15,026 bases of DNA from an uncultured Candidatus Saccharibacteria bacterium (GTDB taxonomy: Bacteria > Patescibacteriota > Saccharimonadia > Saccharimonadales > Saccharimonadaceae): contig CAKUZG010000017.1 of assembly GCA_934717805.1 (NCBI GenBank), positions 1 through 15,026 on the forward strand. The letters run 5' to 3'. This document shows positions 1 through 7,046 of this stretch, piece by piece. A program made the position numbers and the translations under genes. Every line of letters begins with the position of its first letter. Position 1 is the stretch's first letter. The notes beneath the pieces are model-generated. The model searched no databases. It worked only from the letters and a program-made list of their open reading frames with translations, and was not told where the DNA came from.

Positions 1-1
1 C

Positions 2-784
2 GGAAAAACAACAACAATTCGAGCATTGCTGGGAATTTATCAGGCAGATTCGGGTGAGCTTTTAATTAATGAAAAGAAATTTTCACCAGAAAGAACTGGT
101 TTGATTGGTTATTTGCCAGAAGAGCGCGGGCTTTATCGAAAAGAAAAAGTGATTGACGTAATGCAATATTTTGGTCAACTTAAAGGGCTTTCTAAAAAAG
201 AAGCGCGAGATTTTTCGCAGGATTTTTTGAAACGTGTTGGGCTTGAAGATAAGGCGCGATTGAATATTGATAAGCTTTCGGGCGGTCAACAACAAAAAAT
301 TCAGCTCGGAATTACGATTATGGGGAAGCCGGACTTGCTTATTTTAGACGAACCAACAAAAGGTTTTGACCCTGTGAATCGCGAGTTACTAATGGAAATT
401 ATTAAGGAAGAAAACGCTCGCGGAGCAACGATTATTATGGTGACGCATCAGATGGAAGAAGTTGAAAAGATTTGTAATCGTGCTTTGCTGCTAAAAAACG
501 GAAAAACGAAGGCTTATGGCACGGTTGATGAAATTCGAAATCACTTTGGTAAGCAACGAATTATTCTTGAGTTTGTTGGTGAATTGCCAAAAAGCGATAA
601 ATTCGAAATAATTAAAAAAGAAACAAATTACGCTGAATTGTCGCCAAAAGTAGATTCGCAAGAAATTCTAAAAGAGTTAATCTCGAAAGATTTGCGAATT
701 TTAAACTTTAAAGTTCAAAAATCAACTTTGAATGAAATTTTCTTGGAAATTTATGGTAAAGAAGGCGAGGAAAAAAATGTATAA
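2..784 (+). CDS. ABC transporter ATP-binding protein, NatA-like (5' end cut by window)
   Basis: ATPase subunit of an ABC transporter, expected to hydrolyse ATP on the cytoplasmic face and drive the permease encoded next. The reading frame is open to the window edge. Its first residues, GKTTTIRALLGIY, are the end of the Walker A motif, so the true start lies before base 1 and the TTG at 26 is internal. Further motifs follow in order: the ABC signature LSGGQQQ (about 274-294), Walker B with catalytic Glu as LLILDEP (about 335-355), the D-loop and the H-loop (MVTHQMEE). After the ATPase core there is a C-terminal extension of about 85 residues of the kind seen in NatA-type exporter ATPases. The last 8 nt overlap the permease start, so the pair is probably translationally coupled. 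The family is clear; the substrate cannot be read from sequence. Confidence 0.93.
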   Translation, partial: GKTTTIRALLGIYQADSGELLINEKKFSPERTGLIGYLPEERGLYRKEKVIDVMQYFGQLKGLSKKEARDFSQDFLKRVGLEDKARLNIDKLSGGQQQKIQLGITIMGKPDLLILDEPTKGFDPVNRELLMEIIKEENARGATIIMVTHQMEEVEKICNRALLLKNGKTKAYGTVDEIRNHFGKQRIILEFVGELPKSDKFEIIKKETNYAELSPKVDSQEILKELISKDLRILNFKVQKSTLNEIFLEIYGKEGEEKNV

Positions 785-2018
785 TCTAGGAACGGTTTTA
801 AAATTTGAAGTTTTTCGAGCGTTAAAAAAGCCAACTTTTTGGGCTGCAATTTTTGCAATACCTTTGATTTATGGTGTAATATTTGGTTTTAGTGCAATTT
901 CGAATGCTCAAACTCGCGAAAATCAAGAAAAACTTGCAAAAGAAACTTTTTCATTTGATATTCAAGATGAGAGTTCAATGATTTCGAAAGATATTATTAC
1001 TGGAATGAAAGGTAATGTTTCGAAAAATAAAGCAGCTTCAATTGCGAAAGTCAAAGATCAAAAAATCGATGCATTTTATTTTATTCCAAAAGATTTGGTC
1101 CATGAAAAAGTTGAGATTTATGCTAAGAATGTAAATATAAATGAAAATGCTAAATACAGCGCTGTTTTAAAGAGTATTTTAAAGAATTCGAGCGCAAAAG
1201 CTACGAGCGCAAATCAGTTAGTTTTAATCAATGAAACCTATAAAACCGAACAAACTATCTTTAAAAATGGCCAAAAATATGAGCAGATTTATGAGATGAT
1301 TGCTCCAGGAATTTTCTTGTTCGTTTTCTATTTTATTACAGTTTTTCTCTCAAATCGAATGCTTACAAGTACAACCGAAGAAAAAGAAAACCGCGTAACG
1401 GAGATAATTTTAACAAGCATTTCCGCGCGAACACTTATTTTGGGCAAAATAATTTCAATCATAGTTTTAGGAATTGTTCAAATTTTAACTTTGCTCTTAA
1501 CTGGAATTATAATGCTGTTCTTAATCTCAAATATGGGAGATTTTGCGAAGAATATCAATTTACCAGATTTATCAACAATTCTTCCAAATATAAGATGGGA
1601 GTTTAGTACAATTGCAATTTCGGCGATAATTTTAATTGCTGGATTTATGATGGTGACGGGATTTATTGTTGCGTTGGGTTCAATGATGCCAACAGCGCAA
1701 GAGGCTTCAAACTATTTTGGAATGATTATAATGACTCTAATGGCACCACTTTTTGTGCTTCCTTCTTTCTTTGTGAGCGAACCAAATGAAATTGTAATCT
1801 TTTTGAGTTATTTTCCTTTAACTTCACCAATTTCTTTATTACTTCGAAATATGCTTGGAACTTTAAGTTTTTCCGAGGCATTGGTTGGAATTTTATTACT
1901 AATTGTTTTTGCGATTGTTGCGATTTGGCTAGCTGTGCGGATTTTCCGTTTTGGCACAATTGCGTATGGATCAAAAATAAACCTAAAAAGTATTTTTTCG
2001 AAAAAGAAAATCGCTTAA
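777..2018 (+). CDS. ABC-2 type transporter permease, NatB-like
   Basis: Membrane subunit (413 aa) partnering the preceding ATPase, likely an exporter. The ATG at 777 is chosen because GAGG at 767-770 is a well-placed ribosome binding site and it gives the usual 8-nt overlap; the upstream TTG at 732 lies deep in the ATPase gene. Hydrophobic segments are at about residues 21-43, 176-194, 224-252, 277-301, 314-335, 340-358 and 367-390. A large extracytoplasmic loop (about 44-175) follows the first helix, the layout of ABC2_membrane_3/NatB permeases. The stretch EEKENRVTEIILTS followed by GKI (about 201-224) is a typical cytoplasmic motif of this family. Known members export sodium, drugs or peptides; the substrate here is unknown. 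The neighbouring two-component system may control it, but that is inferred from adjacency only. Confidence 0.88.
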   Translation: MYNLGTVLKFEVFRALKKPTFWAAIFAIPLIYGVIFGFSAISNAQTRENQEKLAKETFSFDIQDESSMISKDIITGMKGNVSKNKAASIAKVKDQKIDAFYFIPKDLVHEKVEIYAKNVNINENAKYSAVLKSILKNSSAKATSANQLVLINETYKTEQTIFKNGQKYEQIYEMIAPGIFLFVFYFITVFLSNRMLTSTTEEKENRVTEIILTSISARTLILGKIISIIVLGIVQILTLLLTGIIMLFLISNMGDFAKNINLPDLSTILPNIRWEFSTIAISAIILIAGFMMVTGFIVALGSMMPTAQEASNYFGMIIMTLMAPLFVLPSFFVSEPNEIVIFLSYFPLTSPISLLLRNMLGTLSFSEALVGILLLIVFAIVAIWLAVRIFRFGTIAYGSKINLKSIFSKKKIA

Positions 2019-2036
2019 ATTTTAAAAGCGAATTTT
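2007..2036 (+). terminator. possible intrinsic terminator after the ABC permease gene
   Basis: TCGCTT (2011-2016) pairs with AAGCGA (2026-2031) across a 9-nt AT loop. The flanking AAAA (2007-2010) can pair with TTTT (2033-2036) across one bulged A. The stop codon of the permease lies inside the hairpin. The stem is short and the T tract weak compared with the two clear terminators in this window, so it may only be a partial terminator. Confidence 0.35.
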
Positions 2037-2057
2037 CAGGAATTTTTAAGCAAAGCA

Positions 2058-2066
2058 TGATAAAAT
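2058..2066 (+). promoter_or_regulatory. extended -10 promoter of the two-component operon
   Basis: TGA followed by TAAAAT (2061-2066) forms an extended -10 element. The ATG at 2075 comes 8 nt after it, about where transcription should begin. There is no Shine-Dalgarno sequence between them, so the transcript is probably leaderless or nearly so. No convincing -35 hexamer is visible at 16-18 nt upstream; the TG extension would compensate. Confidence 0.55.
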
Positions 2067-2074
2067 AATTACAT

Positions 2075-2749
2075 ATGAGAATTTTGATTGTTGAAGATGA
2101 ACGAAAAATTGCTCGAGCACTCGGGCGAGCTTTAAAAAACGAAAAATATGCCGTGGATATTTCATATGACGGCACGGATGCTTATGCGATGGCTGGAATG
2201 ATTGATTATGACTTATTAATCCTTGATCGAATGATTCCTGGTGATTATGACGGTTTGAGCCTGACTAAAAAACTTCGAGAAGAAGGAAAAAATGTGCCAA
2301 TTTTGCTTTTAACTGCACTCGGCGCGACTCAGGATAAAACAGAAGGTTTAGATAGTGGTGCAGATGATTATTTAACAAAACCCTTTGCGCTCGATGAGCT
2401 TCTTGCACGCGTGCGGGCTCTTTTACGCCGACCTCAAACATCGGCGGAAACAGTTTTGAAAGTAGCTGATCTATCGTTAGATTTAAATACACATGAAGTT
2501 CTTCGAAATGATCAAAAAATCGAACTCACAAATAAAGAATTTTCACTTTTAGAATATCTTGTTCGAAACGCTGGTCGACCAGTTTCGAAAGAGCAAATTA
2601 TCGCCCACGTTTGGGATTATGATGCTGATATTTTGCCAAATAATATCGAAGTTTATATTAGTTATTTGCGCGAAAAGGTTGACAAGCCGTTTAAAGATAA
2701 AATAATTAAAACGGTTCGTGGTTTAGGATATAAAATCGATGAAGAGTAA
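2075..2749 (+). CDS. two-component response regulator, OmpR/PhoB family
   Basis: DNA-binding response regulator of 224 aa. The N-terminal receiver domain (about 1-118) has the acidic pocket ED at residues 7-8, the phospho-acceptor Asp at 51 (in LLILDRMIPG), the switch Thr at 80 and the conserved Lys at 102 (TKPF). The C-terminal half (about 128-222) is a winged-helix domain with typical features: NKEFSLLEYLVRN, the VWDYD segment, and the end motif TVRGLGYKI. It should bind direct-repeat operators once phosphorylated by the kinase encoded next. Start 2075 gives the canonical MRILIVEDE N-terminus and sits right behind the -10 box, with no SD. It overlaps the kinase gene by 11 nt. The target genes are unknown; the ABC transporter upstream is one candidate. 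Confidence 0.95.
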   Translation: MRILIVEDERKIARALGRALKNEKYAVDISYDGTDAYAMAGMIDYDLLILDRMIPGDYDGLSLTKKLREEGKNVPILLLTALGATQDKTEGLDSGADDYLTKPFALDELLARVRALLRRPQTSAETVLKVADLSLDLNTHEVLRNDQKIELTNKEFSLLEYLVRNAGRPVSKEQIIAHVWDYDADILPNNIEVYISYLREKVDKPFKDKIIKTVRGLGYKIDEE

Positions 2750-3791
2750 GAACGGCAATTTTTTACGATTTGGCGGCGATATTTTTCGAAGTGCGCATTT
2801 TAGCCTTTCAATGCTATATTTTTTGATTTTGCTAGCGATTGTTGGTATTTTTAACATAGTTATTTTTTATTCGATAAATACAAACAATATGGAGATTTCG
2901 ACACCTTCAACAGAAATGAGTGCTTTTAAAGAGGAAGATTCATATGGTAGTGATGAATTTCGAACAAGAATAATTACAGCCCGAAACAAACGTGCTAGTG
3001 AACAGATAACAGAGGCTATTTTAATTCTAGATCTTTCAATTTTGCTTGCTGGTGGAGTGGGCAGTTTTTGGCTTGCGCATCGTGCTTTAGAGCCACTTGA
3101 ACAGGCGCATAAATTACAATCTGAGTTTGTCTCTAATGCAAGCCACGAAATTAGAACGCCACTTGCGGCATTACAACTCGAAACAGAGATGATTTTAAAA
3201 GATAAAGACGCATCAAAAGAGGAGCTTTGTGAAGTTTTGGAGAGTAATTTAGAAGAAGCTAAAAGTTTGACTGCGATGGTGAATATGTTGTTAAAACTTT
3301 CGAAAATTGATGAAGAGATTCCACTTTCAGCAACGAATTTAAACGAAGTTGTAAAGGCAAGAATCGCAAAATTTCCAGATGCGGATAAAAGAATTAAATT
3401 TGAAGGTGGAAAAGATTTTATTATACAAAACAACGAAACCGTAATAGATGAGATGGCGACAATTTTAATTGATAACGCTTTAAAATATAATGTTTCGAAA
3501 GAGCCTGTTGAAGTTAAGATTTTTCGGCAAAATCGACAAGCTGTTTTGGAGGTTTCGAATTTTTCAAATGAGATTTCGCAAGATGATTTAAATCGTTTTT
3601 TTGACCGATTCTATCGACACGATAAAGTGCGTAGTTGTAATAATCGAACTGAAGGTTATGGTTTAGGCCTAGCTATCGCAAAGAAGTTGGCTGATAAAAC
3701 ACACAGTAATATTAACGTAAAGAATGAGCGAATTGCTAAGACTAAAAAATTTAAAACAACTTTTGCGGTTGCTATGCGATTTTCAAAATAA
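2739..3791 (+). CDS. sensor histidine kinase of the two-component pair
   Basis: Membrane sensor kinase of 350 aa, expected to autophosphorylate and pass phosphate to the regulator encoded just before it. Transmembrane helices at about 24-45 and 92-113 flank a short extracytoplasmic segment of about 45 residues, too small for a known ligand-binding domain. The dimerisation/phosphoacceptor domain has the H-box SHEIRTPLAAL with His136. The ATPase domain has an N-box around Asn246 (DNALKYN) and a good G2 box, GYGLGLAIAK (306-315). The G1 box is degenerate: SNFSNEI (273-279) stands where DxGxGI is usual, somewhat like VanS-type kinases that have N instead of D. AGGA at 2725-2728 is the likely ribosome binding site. 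The start codon overlaps the regulator stop, so translation is probably coupled. Confidence 0.92.
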   Translation: MKSKNGNFLRFGGDIFRSAHFSLSMLYFLILLAIVGIFNIVIFYSINTNNMEISTPSTEMSAFKEEDSYGSDEFRTRIITARNKRASEQITEAILILDLSILLAGGVGSFWLAHRALEPLEQAHKLQSEFVSNASHEIRTPLAALQLETEMILKDKDASKEELCEVLESNLEEAKSLTAMVNMLLKLSKIDEEIPLSATNLNEVVKARIAKFPDADKRIKFEGGKDFIIQNNETVIDEMATILIDNALKYNVSKEPVEVKIFRQNRQAVLEVSNFSNEISQDDLNRFFDRFYRHDKVRSCNNRTEGYGLGLAIAKKLADKTHSNINVKNERIAKTKKFKTTFAVAMRFSK

Positions 3792-3809
3792 GATTTTGAT
3801 ATAAAACCC

Positions 3810-3838
3810 TTGCTTTTTAGAGATAAATGTGCTAAAAT
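3810..3838 (+). promoter_or_regulatory. main promoter of the ribosomal protein operon
   Basis: TTGCTT (3810-3815) and TAAAAT (3833-3838) are separated by exactly 17 nt, and TGC precedes the -10 hexamer, giving an extended -10. This is the best sigma-70-like promoter in the window, as expected for a ribosomal protein operon. Initiation is predicted near 3845, leaving an untranslated leader of about 137 nt before the L3 gene. No terminator is obvious between the kinase gene and this promoter, so some read-through is possible. Confidence 0.75.
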
Positions 3839-3844
3839 TATGGA

Positions 3845-3981
3845 TGAACTTTATTTACGTAAATGTAAAACTTGGCTATGCGAGGGTCGTAACAGGGAAA
3901 ACCCGCTTTCGAAACCACGCGAACGCCAAGCTTTAATCGTGGAAAGTTTACTAATATTAAATTAATGGGAGCATAAGTGAA
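3845..3981 (+). promoter_or_regulatory. structured 5' leader of the L3 operon, candidate cis-regulatory RNA
   Basis: Untranslated region between the promoter and rplC. Bases 3871-3930 contain 34 G/C of 60, which is rich for this AT-rich sequence. Complementary segments: CTTGGC (3871-3876) with GCCAAG (3925-3930); CTTTC (3906-3910) with GAAAG (3942-3946), and CACG (3916-3919) with CGTG (3938-3941), joined by a bulge; GGG AAAA CCC (3895-3904) as a small hairpin; and GTAAA (3865-3869) with TTTAC (3947-3951). The second set crosses the first, so a pseudoknot is possible. Ribosomal protein operons are often autoregulated through such leaders; that role here is inference. An alternative is a small independent RNA. 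GGGAG at 3967-3971 is the likely ribosome binding site of rplC, just 3' of the fold. Confidence 0.5.
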
Positions 3982-4596
3982 ATGAAAACACTTCTCGGTA
4001 CCAAAGTTGGTATGACCCAAATCATCGGCGAAGACGGCGTTGTTACACCAATTACGCTCGTTCAAGCTGGCCCTGTAACTGTGACTCAGGTTAAAACCGT
4101 TGAAACAGACGGCTACAACGCAGTTCAAGTGGCATTTGGTGAGGGTAAGAACCTGAGCAAGGCCGTGGCTGGACATGTTAAGCCAGCAGAGGTAACTCCG
4201 AAACATCTTCGTGAGTTCCGCGTTGACGAAATCCCTGCGGATGTAAAAGTTGGCGCTAAAATTAATGTTGAAGCTTTCGAGCTTGGAGACATTGTTAATG
4301 TAACTGGAACAAGCAAAGGTAAAGGTTTTGCTGGAACAGTTAAGCGACACAACTTTAACACAAGTAAGAGCTCACACGGTGGAAACGGAAACGTGCGTCG
4401 TGTTGGTTCAATCGGATCGATGTATCCACAGAAAGTCTTTAAAGGTAAAAGAATGCCTGGTCGAATGGGACACGACAAAGTTACTGTTAAAAATCTAACA
4501 GTTGCTTATATCGATGTAGAAAATAACTTAATTGGGCTAAAAGGTGCTGTTCCAGGACCAAAGAAAGGTCTTGTTAGCATTGGAGGTAAAGCATAA
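3982..4596 (+). CDS. rplC: 50S ribosomal protein L3
   Basis: Large-subunit protein of 204 aa that binds 23S rRNA early in assembly and reaches toward the peptidyl transferase centre through a long loop. The N-terminal GTKVGMTQ motif (6-13) and the loop with SHGGNGNVRRVGSIG (131-145) followed by KVFKGKRMPGRMG (151-163) are diagnostic. Length is normal for bacterial L3. The ATG at 3982 is preceded by GGGAG at 3967-3971, a slightly long spacing of 10 nt. It is the first gene of the cluster here. In most bacteria rpsJ (S10) precedes it, but here a histidine kinase gene and a leader do. The stop overlaps the L4 start as TAATG. Confidence 0.97.
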   Translation: MKTLLGTKVGMTQIIGEDGVVTPITLVQAGPVTVTQVKTVETDGYNAVQVAFGEGKNLSKAVAGHVKPAEVTPKHLREFRVDEIPADVKVGAKINVEAFELGDIVNVTGTSKGKGFAGTVKRHNFNTSKSSHGGNGNVRRVGSIGSMYPQKVFKGKRMPGRMGHDKVTVKNLTVAYIDVENNLIGLKGAVPGPKKGLVSIGGKA

Positions 4597-5183
4597 TGGC
4601 TGAAAAAACAACTCTTCCAAAAAGCGTTTTTGCAGTTGAAGTTCGAAACCATGAACTCTTGAAGCTTGCCTATGACGCTTATCTTGCTAATAACCGCTTA
4701 GCAAGTGCTACAACAAAACAACGCGGTGAAGTTCGCGGTGGCGGTAAAAAACCATGGCGACAAAAAGGAACTGGTCGCGCACGATTTGGATCAATTCGAA
4801 ACCCAATCTGGCGAGGCGGTGGTATTGTTTTTGGACCACGCGGTAATGAAAACTATACTAAGAAAATTTCAAAAACTTCAAAACGAGTTGCTCTTCGACA
4901 AGCTTTGACAGTTAAAGCTGATAAAGTTCTTGTTGCAGATATTAAAACAACTGGTAAAACTGCTGAAGTTGCAAAATTCTTGAAAGAGAATAACTTGAAT
5001 CGACGAGTTCTTATCGTTGCTGAAAAAACAGATGAATTAATTCGCGCAACAAATAATATTAGTGAAGCTTTGCTTGTTTCACCAATGTATCTAAATGTGT
5101 TCGACATCTTGAACGCTGATCACATTGTTATTGCGCCAAAAGCAATTGAAACAATCGAAAACTGGTTAGGAGGAGAAAAATAA
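4596..5183 (+). CDS. rplD: 50S ribosomal protein L4
   Basis: L4/L1e protein of 195 aa that lines the peptide exit tunnel. The conserved tunnel-loop region is clear: QRGEVRGGGKKPWRQKGTGR (about 42-61), then a GPRGNENYTKKISK-like stretch. In Enterobacteria L4 represses its own operon, so with L3 it is a natural candidate ligand for the leader upstream; this is inference. The ATG overlaps the L3 stop by one base, and GGAGGT at 4582-4587 is a strong ribosome binding site 8 nt before it. Confidence 0.97.
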   Translation: MAEKTTLPKSVFAVEVRNHELLKLAYDAYLANNRLASATTKQRGEVRGGGKKPWRQKGTGRARFGSIRNPIWRGGGIVFGPRGNENYTKKISKTSKRVALRQALTVKADKVLVADIKTTGKTAEVAKFLKENNLNRRVLIVAEKTDELIRATNNISEALLVSPMYLNVFDILNADHIVIAPKAIETIENWLGGEK

Positions 5184-5518
5184 TGGCGATCAAACCTATT
5201 ACTCCGCGAGCAACCGAGAAAGCTTATGCTCTTTCTACAACAAAAAATGTTTACGTATTTAATGTGCCGCTAACTTTGAATAAAAATCAAATCAAAGAAG
5301 CGATTGAAAAAGAGTTTGAAGTAACTGTAACTGGTGTTCGAACTGTTGTTCAAGCTGGTAAAGTTAAACGAATCAACAAATCTCGAAATCCAAAACGATA
5401 CGTTGCTGGTTCAACAACTCAAAAAGATATCAAGAAAGCTTATGTGACCGTAAAAGAAGGTGATAAAATTGCAATCTTTGAAAGCGCTGAAGCTGAAACT
5501 GCTGAGGAGAAGAAGTAA
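5183..5518 (+). CDS. rplW: 50S ribosomal protein L23
   Basis: Protein of 111 aa at the exit of the peptide tunnel, where trigger factor and the signal recognition particle dock. Recognised by the N-terminal ITPRATEKAYAL, the NKNQIKEAIEKEFEVTV segment and the basic loop with RNPKRYV. The last ten or so residues form an acidic tail (about ESAEAETAEEKK) that the core fold does not need. The start forms TAATG with the L4 stop, and GGAGGAG lies just upstream. Its place between L4 and L2 is the standard bacterial order. Confidence 0.96.
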   Translation: MAIKPITPRATEKAYALSTTKNVYVFNVPLTLNKNQIKEAIEKEFEVTVTGVRTVVQAGKVKRINKSRNPKRYVAGSTTQKDIKKAYVTVKEGDKIAIFESAEAETAEEKK

Positions 5519-6363
5519 TGGCTATTAAAAAATATAATCCTACGACTCCTGCTCGACGCGGTATGACGACTGAAGACTATAGTGAAATTACAACTCGAAA
5601 ACCACTAAAAAGTCTTTTGAAAGCGAGAAAGCAAAATGCTGGACGCAACAACTCTGGTCGAATTACGGTTCGACACCGAGGTGGTGGTGTTAAGCGACAT
5701 TACCGAATCTTGACTCACAAATTGCCAACAGGTTTAACTTTAACAGTTCGAGAAATCGAATATGATCCAAACCGAAGTGCGCGAATTGCTCGAGTTCAAG
5801 ATCAAAACGGTAAATTCTACTACGTTTTGGCTGACACTTCAATGTTCCAAGGTAAAGTTTTCCAAACTGGTAAAAAAGATATTGAAATTGAAGCCTCAAA
5901 CCGAATGCCACTTTCAGAAATTCCTGTTGGTTCATTGATCTATGCGATCGAGATTACACCAGGAAAAGGTGCGCAAATGGTTCGTTCAGCTGGCGCAAAA
6001 GCTCAGTTGATGGCTAAAGAAGGTGATTACGCACAAGTTAAACTACCTTCAGGTGAAGTTCGAAAATTCCGATTGGAAGCAGAGGCAACTCTTGGAACAG
6101 TTGGAAATATTCAACACCAGAACATTAAACTTGGTTCTGCTGGTCGCAAGCGCCGTAAAGGTATTCGTCCAACAGTTCGCGGTGTTGTTATGAATGCTGT
6201 AGATCACCCACATGGTGGTGGTGACGGTGGACGACACGGAATTGGTCGTTCAACTCCACGTTCACCTTGGGGTCAACCAACTCTCGGCTACAAAACTCGC
6301 CGACGTAAGAGTACTAATAAATTTATCGTGAAGAGTCGTCACGAAGCTAAGAGGAGAAAATAA
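5518..6363 (+). CDS. rplB: 50S ribosomal protein L2
   Basis: L2 (281 aa) supports subunit association and peptidyl transferase function. The sequence matches along its whole length: NNSGRITVRHRGGG (44-57), KRHYR, and the highly conserved C-terminal VDHPHGGGDGGRHGIG (228-243), which includes His230 equivalent to the functional His of E. coli L2, followed by the TRRRKSTNKFIVKSR basic end. The start is TAATG-coupled to L23 with a GAGGAG ribosome binding site. The next gene follows its stop without any gap. Confidence 0.98.
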   Translation: MAIKKYNPTTPARRGMTTEDYSEITTRKPLKSLLKARKQNAGRNNSGRITVRHRGGGVKRHYRILTHKLPTGLTLTVREIEYDPNRSARIARVQDQNGKFYYVLADTSMFQGKVFQTGKKDIEIEASNRMPLSEIPVGSLIYAIEITPGKGAQMVRSAGAKAQLMAKEGDYAQVKLPSGEVRKFRLEAEATLGTVGNIQHQNIKLGSAGRKRRKGIRPTVRGVVMNAVDHPHGGGDGGRHGIGRSTPRSPWGQPTLGYKTRRRKSTNKFIVKSRHEAKRRK

Positions 6364-6630
6364 ATGAGTCGTTCATTGAAAAAAGGTCCGTTTATCGACT
6401 TCAAGCTTGCTAAAAAAGTAGCGGCTCTTGGAGCTGATGATCGAACAGTGATTAAAACTTGGGCTCGCTCAAGCACAATTACACCAGAAATGGTTGGTCG
6501 AACTATCGCTGTTCACAATGGTCGATTGCATATTCCTGTTTATATTTCAGAGAATATGGTTGGACATAAACTTGGTGAATTTGCGCCAACACGTAAATTC
6601 CGAAAACACGGTGGAAAGGATAAGAAATAA
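6364..6630 (+). CDS. rpsS: 30S ribosomal protein S19
   Basis: Small-subunit head protein of 88 aa that forms a complex with S13 near the A-site finger. It starts with the classic MSRSLKKGPFID and has KTWARSSTITPEMVGRTIAV, HNGR, and the C-terminal GHKLGEFAPTRKFRKHGG. Length is normal. The ATG follows the L2 stop directly and AGAGGAG upstream serves as ribosome binding site. Confidence 0.98.
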   Translation: MSRSLKKGPFIDFKLAKKVAALGADDRTVIKTWARSSTITPEMVGRTIAVHNGRLHIPVYISENMVGHKLGEFAPTRKFRKHGGKDKK

Positions 6631-7046
6631 TGGCTAATGTAACAACTCGTGCCTACATCAAAGGTATTGGTCAGGCTCCACGAAAAGTTTCAATTGTGGC
6701 AAGTCTTGTTCGAGGTCGAACTGTTGCTGACGCTCTAGTTATCCTTGATCATACACCACGCCGAAGCGCTTTAGCTGTTAAAAAAGCTATTCAATCGGCT
6801 GCAGCTAATGCTAAAAACAACGATAATGCTGATCCAAAAACTCTTGTAATCACAACTTTGTCGGTTACAGCTGGTTCACGACTAAAGCGATTTAAACCTC
6901 ATATGCGAGGAATGGCGCTTCCTTTCCAAAAGAAAACTTCAAACATTTTAGTAGAAGTTTCTGGCGTTGTTAAAGAGAAAAAAGCTCCAGCTAAAAAAGC
7001 TGAAGTTAAGAAAACTACTGCAAAAGCAGAGAAAGAGAGCAAATAA
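6630..7046 (+). CDS. rplV: 50S ribosomal protein L22
   Basis: L22 (138 aa) reaches into the exit tunnel with a beta-hairpin near the macrolide site. Core features: YIKGIGQAPRKVSIVASLVRGRTVADAL-like N-terminal half, SAAANAKNN, and the hairpin and end segment around RLKRFKPHMRGMA. After the core (about residue 112) comes a lysine/alanine-rich tail of about 26 residues, likely disordered and RNA-contacting. Such tails are common on L22 and vary by lineage. TAATG joins it to both S19 upstream and S3 downstream. Confidence 0.96.
   Translation: MANVTTRAYIKGIGQAPRKVSIVASLVRGRTVADALVILDHTPRRSALAVKKAIQSAAANAKNNDNADPKTLVITTLSVTAGSRLKRFKPHMRGMALPFQKKTSNILVEVSGVVKEKKAPAKKAEVKKTTAKAEKESK

Noticed and set aside
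1726..2175. A 149-codon minus-strand frame spanning the permease end and regulator start.
   Set aside because: Both underlying forward genes have clear family motifs. The reverse frame has no recognisable features and covers a forward promoter.
3884..3904. GTCGTAACAGGG in the leader resembles the GTCGTAACAAGG of the 16S rRNA 3' region.
   Set aside because: The match is short, and none of the flanking 16S sequence is present. It is most likely chance; rRNA mimicry would need conservation data.
3840..3965. A 41-codon open frame (ATG 3840 to TAA 3963-3965) in the leader of the L3 operon, starting MDELYLRKCKTW.
   Set aside because: Its ATG is only 1 nt after the -10 hexamer, so it should lie upstream of the transcription start. 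There is no SD and no early in-frame alternative start. Its Arg codons (CGT, AGG, CGC) lack the CGA seen in real genes. The base-pairing pattern explains the region better.
3838..4350. A 170-codon minus-strand frame across the leader and L3.
   Set aside because: It is the shadow of rplC and of a forward promoter, with no ribosome binding site or recognisable protein motif.
4705..4908. A 67-codon forward frame inside rplD.
   Set aside because: Out-of-frame shadow of the conserved L4 tunnel-loop region.
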